A stretch of 6,722 nucleotides of DNA from positions 1 through 6,722 of the forward strand of contig DODH01000285.1 in NCBI GenBank assembly GCA_003545625.1. Reading direction: 5' to 3'. Shown here piece by piece: positions 1 to 4,666 of this stretch (position 1 is its first letter; each line of letters opens with the position of its first letter). The notes under the pieces were generated by a model. The model was not told the DNA's origin and did not search any database. It saw only the letters and a list, made by a program, of their open reading frames with translations. Origin of the DNA: Nitrospina sp. Lineage in GTDB: Bacteria > Nitrospinota > Nitrospinia > Nitrospinales > VA-1. Both the position numbers and the translations under genes were made by a program.

Positions 1-36
1 TATCTGCACCCTCTCAGGCGCAATACATTAATAACT

Positions 37-63
37 CCCCCTGGGGGGGCCGGAGGGGGTTGG
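37..63. repeat. G-rich tract with facing C-run
   Basis: A run of five C (37-41) faces seven G (43-49), followed by GG (52-53), five G (55-59) and GG (62-63). The C-run can pair with either long G-run to form a short GC hairpin, and the plus strand has enough closely spaced G-runs for a possible G-quadruplex. No T-run follows on either strand, so it is not a standard Rho-independent terminator. It lies in the gene-free left end, and its role is unknown. Confidence 0.4.
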
Positions 64-218
64 TCTGCCAGTACTTTACTCGTTGAGCCAACTACACCTC
101 ATGAGGGACACTGCTCCAGTGATGGCCAGGGTGTGGATGTTTCTGACGGGATTCATCATCCAACCCTCCCTTGCCCAACCCCTCAACTCATCGGGCTTGG
201 GTCCCTATTGAAGAGGGG
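59..218. other. Cluster of short inverted repeats in gene-free DNA
   Basis: This part of the gene-free left end has many perfect short inverted repeats: GTTGG/CCAAC (59-63 with 88-92), ACACC/GGTGT (94-98 with 130-134) enclosing both the palindrome CCTCATGAGG (97-106, which shares two bases with the outer arm) and CACTG/CAGTG with a 3-base loop (109-121), then TGGATG/CATCCA (134-139 with 157-162), CCCAA/TTGGG (174-178 with 197-201) and CCCCTC/GAGGGG (179-184 with 213-218). The last two cross, as a pseudoknot would. It could be a structured RNA, decaying intergenic repeats or chance in G/C-biased DNA. I recognised no known RNA family; RNase P, SRP RNA and tmRNA signatures are absent. An 80-codon frame starting at 133 runs through these repeats and the terminator and is not credible as a gene. 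Confidence 0.3.
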
Positions 219-240
219 AAAGAAATACAATGAGGAGGAC

Positions 241-276
241 AAAAAAAACGGGAGCAGCTTGACCGCTACTCCCGTT
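241..276 (-). terminator. Rho-independent terminator, leftward
   Basis: Read on the minus strand, the arms AACGGGAGTAGC and GCTGCTCCCGTT form a 12-bp stem with one U-G wobble around the 6-base loop GGTCAA. Eight T residues (plus-strand A at 241-248) begin at the base of the stem. This is a textbook intrinsic terminator for leftward transcription, and no T-run is present in the opposite direction. The only leftward genes in the window are mrp and the DUF971 gene, so it probably ends their transcript. It lies about 215 bases past the DUF971 stop codon, which leaves an unusually long 3' untranslated tail. Confidence 0.85.
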
Positions 277-328
277 CGGGTTGGAGCACCTAAGCCTGTA
301 TTCTCAAGCGCTCGAATTTATTTTGGTG

Positions 329-354
329 TCCTTGACAAACGTACTTTGTCTGGA
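329..354. repeat. Inverted repeat in the DUF971 3' tail
   Basis: GACAAA (334-339) and TTTGTC (345-350) are perfect 6-bp arms around a 5-base loop. TCC (329-331) and GGA (352-354) extend the stem across a small asymmetric bulge. No T-run follows on either strand. In a leftward transcript it would be a hairpin in the untranslated tail between the DUF971 stop codon and the terminator. Confidence 0.4.
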
Positions 355-357
355 AAT

Positions 358-387
358 CCCTCCGCTATTTTTTAGAAAGGGGGGAGG
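358..387. repeat. CCCTCC/GGGAGG inverted repeat, possibly a dispersed intergenic repeat
   Basis: CCCTCC (358-363) and GGGAGG (382-387) are perfect 6-bp arms around an AT-rich centre that includes six T residues (368-373). The pattern of a C-rich arm, T/A-rich centre and G-rich arm resembles small palindromic intergenic repeats found in many copies in some bacterial genomes. With a single copy in view, repetition cannot be shown. Confidence 0.35.
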
Positions 388-490
388 TAACAACAGAGGG
401 ACATCCATCCATCTTGATACTAACAAACCCACATTGCAATTCTGTTTCATTCAAGTCCCGATTATGTCACAAAAATCAATGAATTAGAAC

Positions 491-814
491 CTAGTTTTCT
501 TTGTTTTTGCAGGCCGAACACTCGCAAAGTTGCCGCAGGAGTTCGTGAGTATAAAGCCCTGTATCGTGCCCATCATTCCAATAAAACTGAATAGCATAAA
601 GTCCAACTGCCTTAAGGTTTTGAGGGCGGATATCATCGGTTATGGAACCTGGAGCAATCATTTTTTTGCCACTCCATTCATCAATGCAATGCGCGCACGG
701 GCAGTTTTCCCGTAAATTTTTAACCGAATAAGTTGAGTCGTGTCCATCGCTCCAAGTAATGCCTAGAGTCAACTCGTTAATCTGTTTGATACTCTTTGGT
801 GCAAGAGCCGTCAT
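491..814 (-). CDS. DUF971 (GBBH-like N-terminal domain) protein, Cys-rich metal-binding form
   Basis: This complete 107-residue protein is a single DUF971 domain, the fold also found at the N-terminus of gamma-butyrobetaine hydroxylase. Visible motifs are WSDGHDSTY (21-29), LRENCPCAHC (34-43), YWNDGHDTGLY (78-88) and LRQLCECSAC (93-102). C38, C40, C43 and H83 match, from memory, the zinc ligands of human BBOX1 (C38, C40, C43, H82). A second CxCxxC (C97, C99, C102) gives six cysteines in two matching motifs. The protein is probably cytoplasmic, as there is no signal peptide or membrane segment. It starts 19 bases after the mrp stop codon, so the two are probably one transcript. The bases before the ATG are A-rich, with eight consecutive A and no clear Shine-Dalgarno site. 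The family assignment is firm. A role as Fe-S or zinc-binding partner of Mrp is inferred from its neighbour and from plant HCF101, where DUF971 is fused to the Mrp domain. Confidence 0.9.
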   Translation of the reverse strand: MTALAPKSIKQINELTLGITWSDGHDSTYSVKNLRENCPCAHCIDEWSGKKMIAPGSITDDIRPQNLKAVGLYAIQFYWNDGHDTGLYTHELLRQLCECSACKNKEN

Positions 815-833
815 GATTTTTTTTCAATTCGTT

Positions 834-1931
834 TCAAGATTTCCAGGATAGTTCAAAGTCGGCGGAAACTTTTTCACCGCTATTGGCTTGATTGATACTG
901 AGTTGCGCCGCCACCTGCCCGGCTAAAGCCTTATATGCCTGACTAGCAGGAGACTCGGGATGAGCCATGACTACAGGAATACCAGAGTCGCCCCCCTCCA
1001 CAACCTCTTCGATAATAGGCACTTCGCCAAGAAGAGGAATGTTAAATCTATCGGCCAGGGTTTTGCCGCCGCCCTGACTGAAGATATAGTGTTTCTTATC
1101 GCAACCATCACAGACAAAATAGCTCATGTTCTCAACAATACCGAGAAGAGGAACTTTGACCTGCTGAAACATTTTCACGCCTTTATCTGCATCAATAAGG
1201 CTGATTTCCTGAGGAGTGGTCACGACCACCGCGCCGGAAAGGGGCGCCTTTTGAGTCAGGGTCAACTGCACATCGCCGGTACCCGGAGGCAGGTCGATGA
1301 TCAGATAATCCAACTCGCCCCACTCCACGTTTTGCAAAAATTGTTGAATGATGCCACCCAACATGGGTCCACGAAGCATCAGGGGTTGCCCTTGTTTAGT
1401 TAAGAATGCGGCGGAAACCACCTTCAATCCATATTTTTCATGCGGGAAAAATTTGTTTTCTGAACCTACTTTTGGCGGAGAGATAGGAATACCCATCATC
1501 TGCGGTATGCTGGGACCATAAATGTCCGCATCCATCAAGCCAACATGAGCCCCTGTTAAGGATAATGCAATGGCCAGGTTAGTGCTGACTGTGGATTTTC
1601 CTACACCACCCTTCCCGCTCGCCACAGCAATAATATTTTTCACTCCAGGCAAAACCGGTTGCGAATGTTCAGTAGATCGAACAACCGCGGTCATATTCAC
1701 ATCAACCTGTTCAACCCCGTCAATAGCTTTGACTTTTGTTTCACATTCCGTACGTAACTGTTCTTTCACCGGACAGGCGGGTGTAGTCAGTTCAACATCA
1801 AACTTGACGTTTCCACCATCTATATTCAAATTCTTGACAAACCCAAGACTGACAATGTCTTTATGCAAGTCAGGGTCTTGAACCGTCTTCAGCGCATCCA
1901 TTATTTTTTCTTGCAGCTTGGGATCGGACAT
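834..1931 (-). CDS. mrp: Mrp/ApbC/NBP35-family iron-sulfur cluster carrier ATPase
   Basis: The 365-residue protein has the usual bacterial Mrp layout. Residues 1 to about 80 are an MIP18 (DUF59) domain with TTPACPVKEQL (49-59), whose Cys53 is the conserved cysteine of that domain. Residues from about 98 form the P-loop ATPase: deviant Walker A SGKGGVGKST (105-114, signature Lys107), DADIYGPS (134-141) and DLPPGTGD (213-220). C274 and C277 form the CxxC that in this family bridges an Fe4S4 cluster between two subunits. Mrp proteins are cytoplasmic dimers that bind Fe-S clusters and pass them to target enzymes, with ATP hydrolysis controlling transfer. The start is supported by AAGGAG six bases upstream. 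The DUF971 gene follows after 19 bases. A palindrome 31 to 47 bases upstream of the ATG may regulate it. The gene is complete and all family motifs are intact. Confidence 0.96.
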   Translation of the reverse strand: MSDPKLQEKIMDALKTVQDPDLHKDIVSLGFVKNLNIDGGNVKFDVELTTPACPVKEQLRTECETKVKAIDGVEQVDVNMTAVVRSTEHSQPVLPGVKNIIAVASGKGGVGKSTVSTNLAIALSLTGAHVGLMDADIYGPSIPQMMGIPISPPKVGSENKFFPHEKYGLKVVSAAFLTKQGQPLMLRGPMLGGIIQQFLQNVEWGELDYLIIDLPPGTGDVQLTLTQKAPLSGAVVVTTPQEISLIDADKGVKMFQQVKVPLLGIVENMSYFVCDGCDKKHYIFSQGGGKTLADRFNIPLLGEVPIIEEVVEGGDSGIPVVMAHPESPASQAYKALAGQVAAQLSINQANSGEKVSADFELSWKS

Positions 1932-1937
1932 AAATAA

Positions 1938-1943
1938 CTCCTT
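1938..1943 (-). promoter_or_regulatory. Ribosome binding site of mrp
   Basis: AAGGAG on the minus strand lies six bases before the mrp ATG, an ideal Shine-Dalgarno match and spacing. It fixes the mrp start and contrasts with parC, parE and the DUF971 gene, which have no comparable site. Confidence 0.8.
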
Positions 1944-1954
1944 AAGCTAAAAAA

Positions 1955-1978
1955 TTACCCAATCGGTAAAGTTACCGA
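1955..1978 (-). promoter_or_regulatory. Palindromic candidate operator upstream of mrp
   Basis: TCGGTAA (1963-1969) and TTACCGA (1972-1978) are perfect 7-bp arms with a 2-base spacer. A further TTACC (1955-1959) also pairs with the GGTAA at 1965-1969, giving three alternating half-sites. The element lies in the mrp leader. A loose minus-strand -10 match, TATAGA, sits just upstream (plus 1982-1987) with no good -35, so transcription could start inside the palindrome. The position suits a repressor site, or an RNA hairpin near the 5' end. It does not clearly match the IscR consensus as I remember it, and the regulator is unknown. Confidence 0.4.
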
Positions 1979-2141
1979 ATTTCTATAATTAGTGAGACGG
2001 CAGAAAAAGACCTGCAAAATTTCCCGCCAGACACAGTTAGGATGGCATCTCCTTTAAAAAGATTTTAACTCGCTGAAGTTGACTGTTTTAGGCATTTCGG
2101 CGACTAACTATGGAGAGGCCTTTGTTAACCCTTGATTCCAC
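1979..2141. other. Central part of the mrp/parC divergent intergenic region
   Basis: No gene is supported here. A TATAAT hexamer on the plus strand (1984-1989) has no -35 partner at the right distance. TTGACT (2079-2084) has no good -10 at 16 to 18 bases. A minus-strand AAGGAG followed by ATG opens only three codons. I see no further repeat or RNA motif. Confidence 0.5.
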
Positions 2142-2170
2142 TTGCTTTATAGCTCCGCATATTGTATATA
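2142..2170 (+). promoter_or_regulatory. Candidate sigma-70 promoter for parC-parE
   Basis: TTGCTT (2142-2147) matches four of six bases of the -35 consensus, and TATATA (2165-2170) five of six of the -10, with an optimal 17-base spacer. Transcription would start near 2177, leaving a leader of about 210 bases before the parC ATG. It is the best match I found on this strand in the intergenic region. Confidence 0.5.
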
Positions 2171-2182
2171 AATAATTTAGGC

Positions 2183-2202
2183 CCACAATATGTGGACACA
2201 TA
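2183..2202 (+). promoter_or_regulatory. Overlapping palindromes at the predicted parC transcription start
   Basis: CCACA/TGTGG (2183-2187 with 2191-2195) overlaps TATGTG/CACATA (2189-2194 with 2197-2202, 2-base spacer). All arms are perfect. The element lies just downstream of the predicted start point near 2177, where a bound protein could block early transcription. It could instead be a leader hairpin. The regulator is unknown. Confidence 0.35.
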
Positions 2203-2282
2203 CTAAATAATGAAAATAAAATGCTTGCAAAGGAAAGAAGCCATAAATCATTGAATTTGCTTCGTAAATCGAAAATCTCTCA

Positions 2283-2317
2283 ATCAGAATCTAAGATTTC
2301 TGATCTAGCAACTAGAT
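2283..2317 (+). promoter_or_regulatory. Two tandem hairpins in the parC leader
   Basis: ATCAGAA/TTCTGAT (2283-2289 with 2298-2304) forms a 7-bp stem with an 8-base loop. ATCTAG/CTAGAT (2303-2308 with 2312-2317) forms a 6-bp stem with a 3-base loop. They share bases 2303-2304, so the outermost pairs compete. No T-run follows, so this is not a terminator. It could affect stability or translation of the parC message, and it matches no riboswitch I know. Confidence 0.35.
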
Positions 2318-2387
2318 AAGACCGCAGACCCCAAACGTCAAGCTGGACAACTCATCTTTTCTTAAACAATAACCCGGTATCACCCTT

Positions 2388-4661
2388 ATGGGGCAGGAAA
2401 AAACCTCCGACTTAACGGACGAACTCGAAAGAAGATTTCTGACCTACGCACTTTCGACCATCGTCTCCCGTTCACTTCCTGATGTGCGCGATGGTTTGAA
2501 ACCGATACATCGCAGAATCCTGTTTGCCATGGAAAGTATGGGAATGAGTTCCGCTAGCAAACATGTCAAATCTGCCAAGATCATCGGTGAGGTGCTCGGT
2601 AAATACCACCCTCATGGAGACGCATCTACCTATGAATCGATGGTACGTATGGCACAGGATTTTTCCATGCGTTATCCCCTTGTTGACGGAAAAGGGAATT
2701 TTGGTTCTCTGGATGGAGATTCCCCGGCTGCCTACCGGTATACAGAGGGCCGCTTAACGCCTATCACCTCTTATTTATTGCGCGATATAAAAAAAGATAC
2801 TGTCGATTTTCGCGCTAATTATGACAACACCCTGAAAGAACCCGTGGTGTTACCTTCCCGCGTTCCAAATTTACTGGTTAACGGCTCCTCTGGCATTGCG
2901 GTGGGAATGGCCTGCTCTTTTCCCAGCCATAATCTGGAAGAAGTCATGTCCGCTTTAATTTCATTGATCGACTCTCCCAAGCAGACGGTGGCTAGTCTAA
3001 TGAAATACATAAAGGGCCCCGATTTCCCCACGAGAGGAATCATTCTCAACAGCAAACTGGAATTGCGGAAAACTTATGAATCCGGTTTAGGTGCGGTAAA
3101 AATCAGGGGGCGGTGGAAACTTGAATCCCTGCCTCGGGGCAAAAAGCAGATCATCATCACGGAAATTCCATATAGCGTCAATAAAGCCCGGATGATAGAA
3201 AAGATCGCTGAAATCATCATCGCCAAAAAACTTCCTCCCCTGACCGATGTGCGGGATGAGAGCGATGAGAATATTCGAGTGGTCCTTGAGTTCAAAAGTA
3301 CTGCCGATGAGAACAAACTGATGAGCTATCTTTTCAAGCACACGGAACTGGAAAATAATTTCCAACTTAATTTCAACTGTCTCAAACCAAATGGGGAGCC
3401 CGACCGCTTATCCCTTTTGGAAATTTGCCAGCACTTCCTGGAATTTCGCAAACAGGTGGTTACACGCCGGTTGAATTATGAACTGGCTCTTCTTCAAAAA
3501 CGCCTGCACATCCTTGCTGGATTCGCAGCAATTTTTAACGACCTGGATAAAGCCTTAAAGTTGATACGGGCGTCTAAATCCCGAAAAGAAGCGCACGAAA
3601 AACTGCAAAAGTATTTCAAACTTGACGACGAGCAAACCAACGCGATCCTGGAAATCCCACTCTATCGATTGGTCGGTATGGAAATGGAGAAGATTCTGCA
3701 AGAGCAAAAAGAAAAGCTCAAGGAACAAAAAAAAATCAAATCCATTCTCGCGTCACCCAAAAAAATCTGGACAGAGGTGCGGGAAGAACTCAAGGAAATC
3801 AAGGAAAAACACGGGGACAAACGCCGCACCCAGATAAAAACCATCGAGAGTATTGAGTATAACGCGGAAGACTTTATCGAGCACGAAGATGTACATATCA
3901 TTATCAGCCAGAATGGGTGGATCCGGAAATTAAAAAACCTGGGCGATCCTTCCGCACTTAAATTTAAGGAAAACGATCAATTGCTCGGTATCCTTCAAAC
4001 CAATACGCGGAATCTAATCGCTCTTTTCACCTCGTTGGGTGTCGTCTATGTATCCAAGGTCTACAACCTGTCCTATACAAGAGGTGGATTTGGTGAACCC
4101 ATTCAAAGCTTGTTCAATTTTGCTGATGGCGAAAAGGTGCTCGGCATGCTCACGCTATCTGCTCCAGATGAGGGCCTGGACACCCCATCTGAAGGCCAAG
4201 CCTCAATGGACTTCCTCAAAAGTGACACACCGGGAGAAAACAATACTGAATTCCTGGTTGTCAGCGCCAATGGGTTTGGTTTTCGTTTTCCGTTATCCAA
4301 CCTGGCCGAGACCACTCGTTCTGGAAGAAAGATCATGAATTTGAAAAATGATGACCGCATGATCGGTTTCGCTCCGGTAACGCATGGTCATGTTTTTCTG
4401 GCCACAGAAAAAGGGAAAGCAGTGGTCATCGCCACGGACCAAATAACCCAACTGACCGGATCGGGTAAAGGGGTCACCCTTATGAAACCGGGAGAAAGCA
4501 GGTTGGCCGGGTTTAAATTCGTCGACCTTAAGGATAAAATCGTACTTGTGTTCGACTCCGGAAATGACAAGGTAATCACCGTGAAAAGTGTCCGCCTCTG
4601 TAACCGCGGTAGCCAGGGTGTTATCGTTTCCAAACGTAAAACCATTCTTAAAATAAAATAA
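2388..4661 (+). CDS. parC: DNA topoisomerase IV subunit A (ParC)
   Basis: This 757-residue protein is the DNA-cleaving subunit of topoisomerase IV, which with ParE unlinks daughter chromosomes. The N-terminal part has PDVRDGLKPIHRR (31-43), HPHGD (74-78) and YRYTEGRL (116-123), where Tyr118 is the catalytic tyrosine and Arg117 its partner. NGSSGIAVGM (165-174) carries the DNA-intercalating Ile170. Residues about 430-480 are Lys/Glu-rich and likely coiled coil. From about 500 a beta-pinwheel follows with roughly five blade repeats and an acidic linker at 591-620. A true GyrA box is absent: the nearest sequence is RGGFGEP (565-571), of ParC type, favouring ParC over GyrA, as does the length (E. 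coli ParC has 752 residues). Residue 79, Ala, occupies the usual quinolone-contact Ser. An in-frame stop at 2370 leaves ATG 2388 as the only sensible start. It has no Shine-Dalgarno site. parE follows after 5 bases. Confidence 0.93.
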   Translation: MGQEKTSDLTDELERRFLTYALSTIVSRSLPDVRDGLKPIHRRILFAMESMGMSSASKHVKSAKIIGEVLGKYHPHGDASTYESMVRMAQDFSMRYPLVDGKGNFGSLDGDSPAAYRYTEGRLTPITSYLLRDIKKDTVDFRANYDNTLKEPVVLPSRVPNLLVNGSSGIAVGMACSFPSHNLEEVMSALISLIDSPKQTVASLMKYIKGPDFPTRGIILNSKLELRKTYESGLGAVKIRGRWKLESLPRGKKQIIITEIPYSVNKARMIEKIAEIIIAKKLPPLTDVRDESDENIRVVLEFKSTADENKLMSYLFKHTELENNFQLNFNCLKPNGEPDRLSLLEICQHFLEFRKQVVTRRLNYELALLQKRLHILAGFAAIFNDLDKALKLIRASKSRKEAHEKLQKYFKLDDEQTNAILEIPLYRLVGMEMEKILQEQKEKLKEQKKIKSILASPKKIWTEVREELKEIKEKHGDKRRTQIKTIESIEYNAEDFIEHEDVHIIISQNGWIRKLKNLGDPSALKFKENDQLLGILQTNTRNLIALFTSLGVVYVSKVYNLSYTRGGFGEPIQSLFNFADGEKVLGMLTLSAPDEGLDTPSEGQASMDFLKSDTPGENNTEFLVVSANGFGFRFPLSNLAETTRSGRKIMNLKNDDRMIGFAPVTHGHVFLATEKGKAVVIATDQITQLTGSGKGVTLMKPGESRLAGFKFVDLKDKIVLVFDSGNDKVITVKSVRLCNRGSQGVIVSKRKTILKIK

Positions 4662-4666
4662 ATACC

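Noticed and set aside
1..30. Minus-strand CTGAGA inside a GCGCC/GGTGC hairpin, reminiscent of a TPP riboswitch
   Set aside because: The other conserved TPP elements would lie beyond the window edge or are missing (no GGGGTGC upstream). One hexamer is not enough.
141..153. CTGACGGGATT resembling the 5' end of tmRNA
   Set aside because: No tag reading frame, no matching tRNA-like acceptor half and no TTCGA T-loop are present at the expected distance.
332..337. Perfect TTGACA -35 hexamer on the plus strand
   Set aside because: No -10 match lies 16 to 18 bases downstream. The hexamer is part of the GACAAA/TTTGTC inverted repeat and no gene follows.
133..375. 80-codon plus-strand frame in the left end
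   Set aside because: It runs through the terminator hairpin and inverted repeats, has no Shine-Dalgarno site, and its product is low-complexity and resembles no family I know.
281..487. 68-codon plus-strand frame overlapping the previous one
   Set aside because: It crosses the hairpin region, has no ribosome site, and overlaps the 133-375 frame in another phase; it looks like a chance frame.
960..1403. 147-codon plus-strand frame antisense to mrp
   Set aside because: It overlaps the conserved ATPase domain of mrp and has no recognisable motif of its own.
2190..2266. Two tiny frames in the parC leader (6 codons from 2190, 14 codons from about 2211)
   Set aside because: Neither has a ribosome site, and neither shows runs of one amino acid as in attenuation leaders.
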